DNA of 64,000 nt from assembly GCA_036365515.1 (NCBI GenBank), contig CM070875.1:3755001-3819000 (forward strand), in the 5' to 3' direction. This document shows, one piece after another, positions 1-23,479 of the stretch. Each line of letters opens with the position of its first letter. Position 1 is the stretch's first letter. Origin of the DNA: Torymus aiolomorphi. Its lineage: Eukaryota; Arthropoda; Insecta; Hymenoptera; Torymidae. Position numbers and translations under genes: made by a program. Under the pieces are notes generated by a model. The model was not told the DNA's origin, did no database searches, and worked only from the letters and a program-made list of their open reading frames with translations.

Positions 1-483
1 CAAAACGTAAAAATCACAGGTACGATGTGTACAAAATGACAAAACAAACGAGTACAAAGAAACCAGGCGTTACGATTTTCACGTTCAAGTCCAGTTTTGT
101 TTTATTTATTTGTTTTTTTTTTCATTTTTCGTTAAAAATCGCACGTGTCAGGTCCGCAGAAGACGAACGTGGCACGAATCGCCGGCAAATCAAAAGGCGA
201 GAAACCAAAACCAAGTTATGTTAGATGATGAGAGAGACGTTGATGCCATCAGCAACGTCATAGCGATGAGTTAAATGGCGAGCAAACGTAAACGTATATG
301 AACACAGAAAGAAGCGTTTAACCAAAACCCAAGAATTCATTGTAATATGAGAAGAATCGTGATTCGGGAGAACGAAGAGGAATGCGAACGGGGAGAAGTG
401 GAGGAGCAGGTGGGGAGGGAGAGGTGGAGAACAGAAAAAAAATATGACCAATTAGAGGGGTCGATCGAATGGGGAGGACTCAC
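1..483 (-). other. Syx1A intron, partial (before the transmembrane exon)
   Basis: Starts with the donor gtgagt next to 484 and runs off the window. I translated both strands and saw no membrane-spanning segment or other exon. Apart from purine-rich stretches around 360-440, nothing stands out. Confidence 0.7.
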
Positions 484-594
484 CCGTCGGGCTTTGCTTT
501 GATACTTGAGTGCTTTTTTGGTGTCCTGCGTGGCCGTCTGCACGTAGTCGACCGCGTGCTCCACGTGATACTCTATGCGATCTATCATCTCGCC
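484..594 (-). CDS. Syx1A: Syx1A exon: C-terminal half of the SNARE motif
   Basis: 111 bp, 37 codons, phase 0 at both ends. The acceptor is atacag and the donor gtgagt. The translation starts [18 protein letters not shown], then [19 protein letters not shown]. This is the C-terminal half of the SNARE coiled coil, from just after the zero layer to the polybasic juxtamembrane stretch. The KKIMI...transmembrane exon that should follow is not between 1 and 483, so it lies left of the window. The acceptor is odd: a run of about 13 A residues on the sense strand sits just before TACAG in place of a pyrimidine tract, and a (CTA)n microsatellite lies about 70 bp further upstream. Confidence 0.97.
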
Positions 595-663
595 CTGTAT
601 TTTTTTTTTTTCGACACCGAAACGAACAGCCGGCGCAGCAGCCGCAATTCCCCAAGGACAGTG

Positions 664-712
<49 letters not shown>

Positions 713-2218
713 CAGTAGTAGTAGAAGTAGTAGTAGCAACGCCAACCAGGAGGAGAAGAGCCAATAGACAAAAAAACAGAAAGGCAAGAAAGCGAGTTAA
801 TGTACAGTGGGAAGAGGATGACATATATAGATAGAAATGGTTCACCCCTTGATGTAATTGTCGAAGGCTGATTGGTTTATTGGCTGGCTTGTCCGGATAA
901 ATCATTTTCCGCGAAATATTGTGAGCATAAAGTCAAAGGGTGAGCCATCACGTATTATACAATATTATATATATATATATCGGTGAAAGTGCAACATCAA
1001 AGGTTTACGCGTGACGTTAAAAAACAGTTTATGCGCGATCACTTTATGCTGCACTTTCCTGATTATTTTGTCATTATGTTATTTTAGCTTTAGAGAGACG
1101 TTATACGTTACGGTTATTAATTAGTGAGAAAAATCGAGTAGGCTTGTAGGTATAAGTAGGTTCGTAAATAGCGTTAAGTTTTGAAAAATTGTGTTTTTTT
1201 AGTTTAGTTTTTGAATATTATTTTGAAAATGTTTAGTTCTGAGACGTTACAAGACATTACAAATGAAGAGATGAAAGGTTCTTTTGACAAAAAAAAAAAC
1301 AGCGCCGCGCCCACTGTTTCTTTATTCATTTTTTGTTCAATCGTTATGAATATAGCATCACTCAAGAAACATAATTTCAATATGTTTTTATTTTTATTTT
1401 TGCAAGCCACTCGGGGTTATATGGAGTACTTATATAATAATAAATGTCATATAACTTATTTATTCCAACCGCAACAGCAAGTGACTATCATCAATCATTA
1501 AAAATAGAAAGAAGGGTGACCACGTTGTCGGAGTAAAATGACTTTCTGAACTTTAGCGTAGTCTATGCCATTGTTTAGTGGTAAGATATATAATTTAAAA
1601 ATTTTCAATAACGTTATTGTAATGCTGTTGCGATTGGGAAGCTAAAAATAAAACAGATTAATTTATATCTAAAGTAAATGCTAAAAAATAGGAGTGCGAA
1701 CGAATAATTCCAAGTATTTTTATTTTTATTTTTTTCCATTCCAAAATGCAATTAGGCGAAAATGAATTGTTTGCTTACAGGAAGCTAATCCAAAACTTTT
1801 TATTTCATTTTAAAGTTATTAGAAATAACTTTTGACTCGTATATTTTTTCGAGCTTTTTTTCGAGAAAAAGTTCGAAAAAAAGTTCGAAAAAAAATTCGA
1901 TATTGTTTGCATAAATCTCGCGAGCTTGTAAATGTTTTTATGTTTTTTGAGCTTCTGATTCTTTTTAGTTTACTAAATTAATGTGTTGATTAGAAAATGT
2001 GGGTGATTTCCATACACTATTTTATCATTTACAATATTATATTTAAGTTTATAAAAGAAAAAAAAACAAGAAATTTTCGAATTTTGTCGCACCCCTACAA
2101 AAAATCTTTTTATATTCAATAAAAAAAAATTTTATACTATTTTCTTTGAATGATAAAAAATAGATGATAATTCAGATTAACATACGCAATATCGCAGTCG
2201 AGAAAAGTAATACTTTAC
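595..2218 (-). other. Syx1A intron within the SNARE motif
   Basis: 1624-bp intron between the two SNARE-motif exons, splitting the coding sequence immediately after the zero-layer glutamine. It is AT-rich with poly-A/T runs and contains the (GTA)n microsatellite near its 3' end (663-737). No coding sequence or recognisable element was seen otherwise. Confidence 0.85.
663..737. repeat. (GTA)n microsatellite
   Basis: About 25 nearly perfect GTA/TAG trinucleotides with single interruptions (agcag, agaag) towards the end. On the Syx1A sense strand it reads (CTA)n or (TAC)n and sits about 70-140 bp upstream of the 594 acceptor. All six frames stay open here, giving artefactual polyvaline, polyserine and polytyrosine ORFs. 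Confidence 0.95.
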
Positions 2219-2356
2219 CTGACTTTCCACCAGCATGGCCATGTCCATAAACATGTCATGGAGTTCCCTAATAGAGTTTTCTAATTTTATGATGTCAGCG
2301 TGGCGAGCCTCGATATCCGCTAGAGTTTGTTTGGCTTGTTGCGTTTCCATAATGAT
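2219..2356 (-). CDS. Syx1A: Syx1A exon: N-terminal half of the SNARE motif to the zero layer
   Basis: 138 bp, exactly 46 codons, phase 0 at both ends. The acceptor is ttgttgcag and the donor gtaaag. The translation starts [19 protein letters not shown], continues [18 protein letters not shown] and ends MAMLVESQ. This is the first half of the H3/SNARE coiled coil, with its heptad hydrophobic layers. The final glutamine is the conserved zero-layer Q (Q226 in vertebrate syntaxin-1A), so the intron falls immediately after the ionic layer. An uninterrupted (CA)n/(CG)n tract, read as (UG)n in the transcript, begins only 36 bp upstream of this acceptor. Confidence 0.97.
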
Positions 2357-2382
2357 CTGCAACAACAGACGATAATGAGTAT

Positions 2383-2391
<9 letters not shown>

Positions 2392-2473
<82 letters not shown>

Positions 2474-2476
2474 GCG

Positions 2477-2540
<64 letters not shown>
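2392..2540. repeat. (CA)n with embedded (CG)n blocks, next to a Syx1A acceptor
   Basis: About 149 bp of nearly unbroken alternating pyrimidine-purine sequence. CA repeats are interrupted by two CG blocks (around 2446-2452 and 2474-2485). On the Syx1A sense strand it reads as (GT)n ending 36 bp before exon 2356-2219. Such tracts favour Z-DNA, and UG-rich RNA is a known binding target for TDP-43 and CELF/Bruno-type proteins. Confidence 0.97.
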
Positions 2541-3324
2541 TAAACCCACACGTATACACGCGAGAATCAAGAATCGCGGGCGAGGAGGCTTGCAGTGTAG
2601 CAGTTTGCTCAAATCAGATTACCCAGTCAACAATATATAATCTGATTGAATTGTTTCGCGCGGAGACAAAAGAACTAATGCCCACATTTAGATAACACAC
2701 ACATAATATATATCTATACATATAGAGAGACAGAAAAGAGAAGAATCACAAGAGTCAGCTAAAAAATTAGGTTGCGTCAATTGGATTACCTTGCGGGCGG
2801 TCTCACACGTCGTTTTTTCAATTCTCTCGATAAAGAGAGCTGGAGAAAATTAGAAACCGAGGGGCGAGCGCGCTTCATCGGTTATTAAATTTCGTATCTC
2901 GATTCCTCCGATGTTCCGTTCCGCTCGACTTTACCGTAACTTCCTGCCAAAAAGACCCCGACAAATTCGCGATACATTATATACGACGACTCTATACCTC
3001 CAAAAGCAAATCGACCCGCGCACTTTCATTTCGCGCCGACACCCGTCAACGACAAAGCAAAACGAAAAAACGTCACGGCCCACAAAAGAAAAAACACCCG
3101 ACGAATCGACATACAATATACCTTCTCTCTCTGCGTGTGTGCAAAATCGAGCGGCGTATAAAGGCAATTACAATGGCGCGCGTTGGCCCAGCTCCAACCG
3201 GGAGTTAATTGCTAATTTAGGGCGATCCGCTGCCGCAGTTTTTGTGCACCGGCGAGAGACAGACAGAGAGAGAGAGAAAAAAAGTCGGGCAGGATTAGAG
3301 GGGGTAATGGTTGTGCAGACTTAC
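2541..3324 (-). other. Rest of the Syx1A intron 2357-3324
   Basis: The donor side of the 968-bp intron. It contains short AG-rich runs (3260-3290) but no further exon or element. A 195-codon plus-strand reading frame crossing 2911-3498 is antisense to the linker exon and shows no family resemblance. Confidence 0.7.
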
Positions 3325-3398
3325 GCCTTGTGTGAAGACCGCCGGGTTGCCCTGCTCCAGCATCTCCTCGAGCTCCTCGTTAGTTGTCGTTCTACCCG
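3325..3398 (-). CDS. Syx1A: Syx1A exon: linker with the LEEMLE hinge
   Basis: 74 bp: two bases plus 24 codons, acceptor cttttacag, donor gtaagt. The translation is [18 protein letters not shown] followed by AVFTQG. It is the linker between the Habc bundle and the SNARE motif. The conserved LE pair in EELEEMLE is the hinge whose mutation opens syntaxin in other animals (known from the family). The exon is too short for simple ORF calling and is overlapped on the plus strand by a spurious longer reading frame. It fits phase-perfectly between the exons at 4565-4747 and 2219-2356. Compared with the Drosophila linker, the residues after GR differ (TTTNEE here), which is the least conserved part of the joined protein. 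Confidence 0.93.
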
Positions 3399-4564
3399 CT
3401 GTAAAAGGGATCGAAAGGCGTTAAGTGGGATGACGATGACGACGATGATGAGAGAAAAAGGGGGGGGGGGGCTGCTCGCGCTCGCTTCGATCGCGTGATT
3501 GTGGATTTCGAGCGTTGAAATTTTCGTTGTGGTTGATTGGAGTAATTGAAGATTGAGTGAATTTAGCGGCTGTTGAGCGGCTTTGGCGCTATTTGGAGCT
3601 GCATTTTCTTCTAGTCTGTTTTAATTTATTTGCGAATGATTGCGTATAGTGTTGTTTTGCTTTATTATTAGTAGTGAACTACGTTTCGGTCTTTTTTATT
3701 CTTTTTTTTTATTTATCCGAGTGTTCCACTTTACAATGTTAGTTTAGCTACTTCAAGAATATAGTCCGAATCTGACTAAATGTATCTTACCGGAGATAAA
3801 TGATCTTTTAAGTTTAATATCTCTATATTTATTTTATTCGCATGGGGGATTTAGCCCTCTCCCACGAAACTCCTTAACAGACACGCAAAGTATTCAACTA
3901 AGCTACCAAGTAAAGAAGTAAATTAGTGAAACTTTACTCACCCTACTACAATTCATTAAATTACAAATTATTTAACGGCAAACAATGAAAATGACACCCT
4001 GGGCCAAAAAGTTTTATCCGCAGAACACCGCGAGACCCCAAACCTTTCAGCCCCAACCGCTCTCAAAATAGAATAATTTTAAAACGCGATTCCACACGCC
4101 TATATCCCCCCCTGACGCCCCCACATTCTCATAAATCCATTAATTAAAAGCAAATGTTGATTAGGAACACACTTCACGCGCTACCAGCAGCAGCCCCGCG
4201 CGCCGCTACTACTATGATGGCATCTCTCGAACGCATCATCCTCCCCCGCACACACACGCGCTCACGCCTACCCCAAACACCCACCCCATCGTTTCCCAGT
4301 AGTGCAAACACCAGCCGCGTATAGACGTACGATGATGTCATCGTCCTCTCCGTTTTTCCCACGCATTTCCCCCCCGCACGCGCCTTGATCGACCTCTTCC
4401 GAGATTTCATTCGGATGTTTGCCAGCGCGAGTGCGCGTGCGGAAGACAAGCTGCTGCTTGTTTAGCCATGTGGGGGTGAAATGACGATGTAGGGGTTAGG
4501 CAATAAACGTCCGAGAGACAAGTTTCATGGCTCTGTGTGGTATTAAATAGAAGGATGAACTTAC
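3399..4564 (-). other. Syx1A intron between the Hc and linker exons
   Basis: 1166-bp intron. Near its 3' end (about 3435-3475) it holds a short CAT/CGT-rich and poly-C stretch on the sense strand. The rest is unremarkable, with C-rich runs around 4100-4380. No exon or mobile element recognised. Confidence 0.75.
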
Positions 4565-4747
4565 TGATTTCCAGCTGTCGTTGTATCCTGCCCTTACATC
4601 GTTCCCTGTAATCGGTCTGTGTCCGATTGTACTCCGTCATCACCTCGACGAACTTTCTGGATAACGTCGAGTGCTGGGTCTTGCGTATCCTCAGGTCCGC
4701 TGACGATTTGTTCGTGTGCTCCTCCTGCTCGATATTCTGCTCTATCA
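4565..4747 (-). CDS. Syx1A: Syx1A exon: end of Hb and Hc helix
   Basis: 183 bp: two bases, 60 codons and one trailing base. The acceptor is tttacag and the donor gtaagt. The translation begins [20 protein letters not shown], runs through [16 protein letters not shown] and ends in [15 protein letters not shown]. This covers the end of Hb, the conserved turn and the Hc helix of the Habc regulatory domain, and it is close to invariant among animal syntaxin-1 proteins. The trailing A pairs with CG of the next exon to give threonine (LEI-T-GR), matching the family sequence. No in-frame ATG is needed because this is an internal exon. Phase agreement on both sides confirms the borders. Confidence 0.95.
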
Positions 4748-6049
4748 CTGTAAACAGCAGCAGCCGTGCGTCAGTGCACGATAATTCGGGAATGGCCGCG
4801 GGATGAAATGTAATGTGAGTTACATATTGTAAGAGATAATTGTAATGGAATTACTACTAAAGCGATGGTTAAGCGGTTCGGAGGTTGTTAAAGTATATAT
4901 CTGTGGCTTCTAGGAATAACCACCTCCACTTTTAATGATTTCGAGTAAATCGAGTCTTTAGTTTCGCATCGGTGTTTTAAATCAAGACAAACGAAATTAA
5001 ATGCAACACTGCATCTATGAATACTAATCTAAATAACATATTTTTTACCATAGTAACTAGACCAAATAGCGTTCATGTCTTAGAAAACGACTTTCACTTA
5101 CGTGGTTATTCCGGAAATAAAAACAAATTTCAGTGGAGTTACGTGGGTTTCCCGGTCTCAATGACAATTATATTCTTTTTCCCGTAACTATACATGATAA
5201 ATATGAACTATCGGTCACGGGAGCTTGTAGAGGCAAATGTGTGTACTCTTTCTAATACAGCTACCTTGCTATGGGTACACTTGTAAGAATAAGGAACGTC
5301 TGTCTCTCTTACTGGCAAAATGGAGTTGTATCATTTTGGATATTGGATGAAAAAAGTGGAGTTATATGGGTTTATGGGTTTTCCAGGAGTTATTCTAAAA
5401 AAAAAAAAAAAAGAAAAAGTGGCGTTATGTTGTTTTTTCGGGAGTTATGAGATACGTGGTTATTCCAGGAAGATGGTGAAAAAATTGAGTTATAACGTTT
5501 TTCCATGTGTTCATTCAAGGCAACCAGTGCACTTCAGTAATTTCTGTCATGATTATGTGATAAAGGACTGTTCGAAGATAAGAAATAAGACATAAAACCT
5601 ATTTTGAAAAACACGTCACTTACGTGGTTTTTCCGGGAAGCCACAGATATTTTTTCTTAAATACTTATTATATGTTTTTAATAGTTAAGCGAAAAATTAC
5701 TGGGATGTATATAGAAATAATTGTTAAATCGTTGAGCGTCTACTGTAAGAAAACTATTGCAATTATCGTTAGTTTGAACCTTCCATATATCATGGTTAAT
5801 TTTAGTTAATGCTATAGGTGGAAGATTCATTTCACGCTGTGTATAGATGTCATCAACCGTAGACCTATCCGATACGATATAGTACCGTTTAAAATGGATT
5901 TTACATTTAAATTCCTTTACAATCGCTTCTATTCTCAGCTGCAACGCAATTTTATCTTTAGATTGCACATTCGTCAGCTTCTTACAAACCTTTACACGCT
6001 TCCGCAAATATAAGTTTATCATAAACCAACTAAGAGAACAATAACTCAC
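4748..6049 (-). other. Syx1A intron between the Hb and Hc exons
   Basis: 1302-bp intron. More than half of it is a repetitive element (4897-5650) that recurs inverted at 51.7-52.7 kb. A 123-codon minus-strand reading frame abutting the donor (5678-6049) has no family resemblance and is most likely chance. Confidence 0.8.
4897..5650 (+). mobile_element. Short inverted-repeat element, family A, copy 1
   Basis: Ends are imperfect inverted repeats: atatctgtggcttctagga at the left, and ttccgggaagccacagatat at the right, which is its rough reverse complement. The interior carries repeated motifs of the type gtggagttatatgggtttt (for example around 5145, 5322 and 5357). The same sequence occurs in reverse orientation at 51676-52662, which fixes both borders. 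No coding capacity is evident, so this is a non-autonomous element of about 754 bp, sitting inside a Syx1A intron. The superfamily is unknown. Confidence 0.8.
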
Positions 6050-6124
6050 CCTTTAACTTGGCTCTGACTTTATTAGCAGTTTTCTTGATGTCGGCCATCA
6101 AGTCCTCCAGCTCCATTTTGACTT
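6050..6124 (-). CDS. Syx1A: Syx1A exon: first half of Hb helix
   Basis: 75 bp: two bases of a split codon, 24 full codons and one trailing base. It is preceded on the minus strand by ...ctgttgcag and followed by the donor gtgagt. The translation starts VKMELEDLMADIKKTANK and ends VRAKLK, which is the start of the Hb helix of the N-terminal Habc three-helix bundle. That bundle folds back on the SNARE motif to hold the closed conformation and binds Munc18. The two leading bases (AA) would complete a lysine codon, as expected for the conserved DEK that precedes this segment in syntaxins. The trailing G joins TG of the next exon to make valine. This is the most 5' coding exon I can find in the window. 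Confidence 0.93.
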
Positions 6125-16285
<10,161 letters not shown>

Positions 16286-16576
16286 TCCGTACACGCCGGC
16301 ACTCGCTTTCGCCATCAGCACGAGATTGTAATAAGAAAGTTCCCGATGTGTATACGCGGAAATATCGTGCGCGAGCACGACGGGGAAAAGTTGACACAAG
16401 TTCGCCGGGCGCGCAGCCTGATGCCGCGCGTATACGTGATACGTTGTTACAATGACCGACGAGCGTTGAGTGAAACGAAAACTGATATTATTCAGGGAAC
16501 GGGGGCGATGGAATTTTTTTTTTTCATTAATTCTCTCACAGTTGATGAGACGGGAGGAGGGATAATTGTTTTATAT

Positions 16577-16799
16577 CACTGAGAAAAAAGTTTTGGAAAA
16601 ATTACTATATACTTTCTGATAAAGCTACCACAGACTGTAAAAACCCAAAAAATTACCGTACTTTACAGTAACTTTTTCAATATTTATAGTAATATAATCT
16701 TCCTATATTTCTAACAAAATTTCTTATAAGTTATGGTAATTATCTTTTGAGTTTTTTACAAAATTATTAATAATTTTTACTAAACTTTTTTTCTCAATG
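16577..16799. mobile_element. CACTG-end MITE, 223 bp
   Basis: Starts cactgagaaaaaagttttgg and ends ttttttctcaatg. It is flanked on both sides by TAT, a possible 3-bp target duplication. The interior is AT-rich with repeated tagtaa/ttactat motifs. Its start and first half match the reverse complement of 34394-34615 (shared stretch ccacagactgtaaa), so the two are copies of one family. No coding capacity. Confidence 0.8.
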
Positions 16800-20277
<3,478 letters not shown>

Positions 20278-20443
20278 AGGGTGGACAGAAGAAGGTATTA
20301 TGGTTGTGACGTCGAATTTTCGATTGAATAATTGGATGCGGTGTGGTGGGCTTTGGAACGAAGAAGACAGACTAATATTTTGTTTTGGAACGAAATGATA
20401 CGTAGCTGTTTGTTACAATAAGAAGATTACAAGAAGCTATATA

Positions 20444-20471
20444 CGAGGGTTATTTGATAAGTACCTAGCCT
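20444..20471 (+). repeat. Mariner left terminal inverted repeat
   Basis: 28 bp, starting CGAGGGTTATTTGATAAGT and preceded by TA. It differs from the right repeat at two positions (T/C). Confidence 0.93.
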
Positions 20472-20508
20472 ACAAATGAAAACACCAAAATTTTACAAAA
20501 AATAAAAT

Positions 20509-21582
20509 TTATTTTTCAATGTAGTCTCCTTTTAGTTGAATACACTTGGTCCAGCGGTGTTCCAATTTTTTTAACCCCGTTGAAAAAAATGTTTTCTCTT
20601 GGTTTGCAAAATAGGCCTCCGTGGCGGCGATTATTTCGTTATTGGAGTGGAATCTCTTCCCGGCGAACGAATTTTTTAGGTTCGGAAACAAGAAAAAGTC
20701 GCACGGAGCCAAATCTGGAGAATACGGTGGATGGGGCAGCAGTTCGTAGCGTAATTCGACCAATTTAGCCGTGGCGAGTGCAGAAGTGTGAGCCGGTGCA
20801 TTATCGTGGTGGAAAACCACTTTCTTTTTAGACAAATGGGGCCGTTTTTCTTCTAACACGGCGTCAAATCGGCTCAATAGTTCGGCGTAGTACTGTCCTG
20901 TGACCGTTTTGCCCTTCTCCAGATAGTCAATAAAAATCACACCTTGAGAATCCCAGAAAACAGTGGCCATCACCTTTCCGGCCGACGGGACCGTCTTCGC
21001 CTTCTTCGGAGCAGGTTCACCGGGTAAGGTCCACTGTTTTGACTGCTCCTTGGTCTCTGGAGTGTAGTAGTGAATCCATGTTTCGTCGACGGTCACGTAA
21101 CGACGCAAAAACTCTTTTGGATTGCGATTAAACAGCTCCAAACACTGCTCTGAACTGGTCACACGGATGCGCTTGTTGTCTGTAGTCAGCAAACGCGGCA
21201 CCCACCTTGCTGACAGCTTCCTCATGCCTAAAATCTCATGTAGGATATGCCACACGCGTTCTTCTGAGATGCCTACTATCACAGCTATCTCGTGCACCTT
21301 TAATCGGCGGTCTGACAAAACGATATCGTGTATTTTTGTCACGTTCTCCTCCGTAGTGGCTGTTTTCGGAGCACCTGGGCGTGGATCATCAAAAACCGAC
21401 GTACGACCACGTTGAAACTCGTTATACCAAAATTTAACGGTCGCCATCGAAGGAGAAGCATCCCCATACACTGCATCCAAGCGTTCTTTAATTTCACTGC
21501 GCGATTTCCCTTCCAAAAACAAGAATCGAATCACCGACCGATATTGTTCTTTCTCCATTTTTTCAAAAATCAACGGACACAT
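20509..21582 (-). CDS. Mariner transposase, 357 codons, apparently intact
   Basis: Cut-and-paste transposase that binds the element's inverted repeats and inserts at TA. The N-terminal half has paired helix-turn-helix DNA-binding regions (about residues 9-115: EGKSRSEIKERLDAVYG, then VHEIAVIVGISEERVWHIL). A WVPRLLT linker motif follows at about 127-133. The DDE/D catalytic domain shows D166 in VTVDETW, D260 in HHDNAPAH and D295 in YSPDLAPCDFFLFP. Thirty-four residues separate the second and third aspartates, the DD34D signature of mariner. The first methionine gives 357 residues; most mariner proteins start at the MEKEQY methionine (residue 9, base 21558), which may be the true start. There are no stops or frameshifts and all three catalytic aspartates are present. 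The gene lacks introns, unlike the surrounding host gene. Confidence 0.96.
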   Translation of the reverse strand: MCPLIFEKMEKEQYRSVIRFLFLEGKSRSEIKERLDAVYGDASPSMATVKFWYNEFQRGRTSVFDDPRPGAPKTATTEENVTKIHDIVLSDRRLKVHEIAVIVGISEERVWHILHEILGMRKLSARWVPRLLTTDNKRIRVTSSEQCLELFNRNPKEFLRRYVTVDETWIHYYTPETKEQSKQWTLPGEPAPKKAKTVPSAGKVMATVFWDSQGVIFIDYLEKGKTVTGQYYAELLSRFDAVLEEKRPHLSKKKVVFHHDNAPAHTSALATAKLVELRYELLPHPPYSPDLAPCDFFLFPNLKNSFAGKRFHSNNEIIAATEAYFANQEKTFFSTGLKKLEHRWTKCIQLKGDYIEK

Positions 21583-21709
21583 TTGCTTTCACACGCTCTC
21601 AAAAATAAACTACAACTCCGATCCGGCTGAAATTTCGTCTGTAACCGTTTACAGGAAGATACTGCACTGTAGTGTATTTCTGGTGCGATAGTGGCACCAT
21701 CTGGCGGTG

Positions 21710-21737
21710 AGGCTAGGTACTTGTCAAATGACCCTCG
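21710..21737 (-). repeat. Mariner right terminal inverted repeat
   Basis: 28 bp. The reverse complement starts CGAGGGTCATTTGACAAGT, and it is followed by TA. Confidence 0.93.
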
Positions 21738-22634
21738 TATGTACGAATAAGCGTTAGGCTTTCCAAATTCGACTTACCGCTTATAATCTTAAAACACAGT
21801 GAATCTGCATAGACGTCTGCCGCATGTCTCATCAATGCAGACTTGTTCTACTTAAAGTGCAAGAAGATCACGTGAACCCCCTTCTCCTCTCAGACTTACT
21901 TATGCATGCAAATGCCTAAATAAATGCATCGCGCGGCAGCAGCGTGGCCTTTACTTTCCCACTGTTGCACCGAGTTGAATTTAAAGTTTCCCTCCTCCCA
22001 CCCTCCCTCCCCGTCTCCAAAATCCGATCAATCATTCATCATCGGGTATACAATCCGACTACAACGATATAACAACAACAACAACAACAACAACTATATT
22101 CCCGAGACGAAATCATCAAACTTTAAGTCCCTTCTAAAACACGCCCTCTATATACGTTACACCACCTGCCATCAATATACTCCCCTCGTCTCGACACCCC
22201 TGCTGCATCTTTTTTACGCGAACTCGCGACGCGTTGTAAATCTTGCCAGCGTCGTCGTCGTCGTCGTCGCGCGATAAGATTTTATTAGCCGTCGTAAAGA
22301 AAAATTACGCGCCTCGCCTTATCGGGGCCCGAAAATTCCTGCATGAAAGGAGAGAGCTCTGCGCACGTGTATACGTGCTTTCTAATCACGCCCGTCTCGC
22401 GTAAATGGCCTTTTACTACTGCTGAACAGGTGTAGTACGCCGCGCGGCAGGCGTATTTTTTTATGAAATTGAAACGCGAGTGATGACAGGAGCGATAGCG
22501 TGTGTGTGTGTGTGTGTGTCCTATGTCGGTATCGCGCGGACGATGGACGATGAAAAAGTTGGTAGCCGAGGGAAAAAAAGTTTCGAACTGAGTACAGTGT
22601 GCGGGCTTTCCCGGGAAATTCATTTTCCCCTTAT

Positions 22635-22639
<5 letters not shown>

Positions 22640-22686
<47 letters not shown>
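22640..22686. repeat. (CT)n microsatellite
   Basis: About 23 perfect CT units. Confidence 0.95.
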
Positions 22687-22689
<3 letters not shown>

Positions 22690-23479
22690 CTGTCTAATTA
22701 ATCCCTTTAGTCACGGCTGTTAAAAGGCTAATCTGACCTTTAACTTTGACGCTCCCTCTCTCGCGTATTTATAGTAATAGCAGCTCTCGGATGTGTGCCC
22801 GCGCGCTGATTACCTGCGCTCTCTTGCTTGCTCCTCGCGGTTTTGAACGAAGAACTTCTGCGCGACGAACTTATTAATTGTGCTGTATAATCATCCCCGT
22901 CTTCAAAACTCTCTTTCTCGCCCCCTTTCCTCGTTTCCATTTTTATATAGAGGAGAGTTGCACACTCATGGCAAGCGTGTAAAGCCGGTTAACACGCATT
23001 TCTAACGATATGTGACGACATCGGACAACTATATTTGATGTAAGATATCATTTTACTATATACGAGAATTTAGTATTGTAACAACAATCACAATATTAGA
23101 CGTTATTTTTGTCTTCTCGTCTCATTTCTACATCTGATATAATTAATAATTTCTACTTCTTCTATAAGTATTCAGTAATAAACTAACGTCTCTCAGGGTT
23201 GATAAAACCTCTTGGTGACTGAGTATCATTCAACACGAAATAATGTCTTTTCTCCTCAGTAATGGCCACTTTATTAATGCCCAGTGCTGGCCATGTATTA
23301 CATATATGAGCATACGTTGATTGTTGATGTGAACTAAAATAAATCTTATTATTTTCTAGGTAAATTAATTTGTTACTTGAATTACTGTGTATATTAATTA
23401 CATTCTGTAAATAACTTAGTAATTTTATCATTTTTTAATTTTTCGTTAAAAAAATAAAACAAAAAAAAACCGTCGTAAT

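Larger units (their letters stand above)
484..6124 (-). other. Syx1A: Syntaxin-1A gene, central to C-terminal coding part (5 exons, incomplete at both ends)
   Basis: This span covers the recognisable part of a neuronal syntaxin-1A gene, read right to left. Five exons join in frame: 6124-6050, 4747-4565, 3398-3325, 2356-2219 and 594-484. Introns between them are 1302, 1166, 968 and 1624 bp, all GT/AG. Joined, they encode about 194 residues of a protein normally near 290 residues. Syntaxin-1A is the plasma-membrane Qa-SNARE that pairs with SNAP-25 and synaptobrevin to drive synaptic vesicle fusion. Missing are the N-peptide and Ha helix (5' side) and the basic-juxtamembrane/transmembrane exon (3' side, before base 1). 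There is no frameshift or internal stop, so the gene looks functional. Assignment to syntaxin-1A rather than another syntaxin rests on near-identity to the insect/vertebrate syntaxin-1 SNARE motif as I remember it. Confidence 0.95.
20444..21737 (-). mobile_element. Complete mariner transposon
   Basis: 1294-bp element bounded by TA target-site duplications (20442-20443 and 21738-21739). Its terminal inverted repeats are 28 bp and match at 26 positions; each starts CGAGGGT and ends AAGTACCTAGCCT. It contains a single uninterrupted transposase gene on the minus strand, the same strand as Syx1A. Length, TA duplication, TIR size and DD34D transposase are all typical of the mariner branch of the Tc1/mariner superfamily. 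The near-identical TIRs and open frame suggest a fairly recent insertion that may still be able to move. Confidence 0.97.

Noticed and set aside
337..905. Overlapping ORFs with poly-Val, poly-Ser, poly-Tyr, poly-Leu
   Set aside because: All arise from the (GTA)n microsatellite keeping every frame open; only the syntaxin exon within 484-594 is real coding sequence.
2911..3498. 195-codon plus-strand ORF
   Set aside because: Runs antisense across the phase-confirmed Syx1A linker exon, has basic low-complexity composition and no recognisable domain.
5678..6049. 123-codon minus-strand ORF directly after a Syx1A donor
   Set aside because: Normal-looking composition but no motif recognised; it lies wholly within an intron and reads through the donor, so probably chance.
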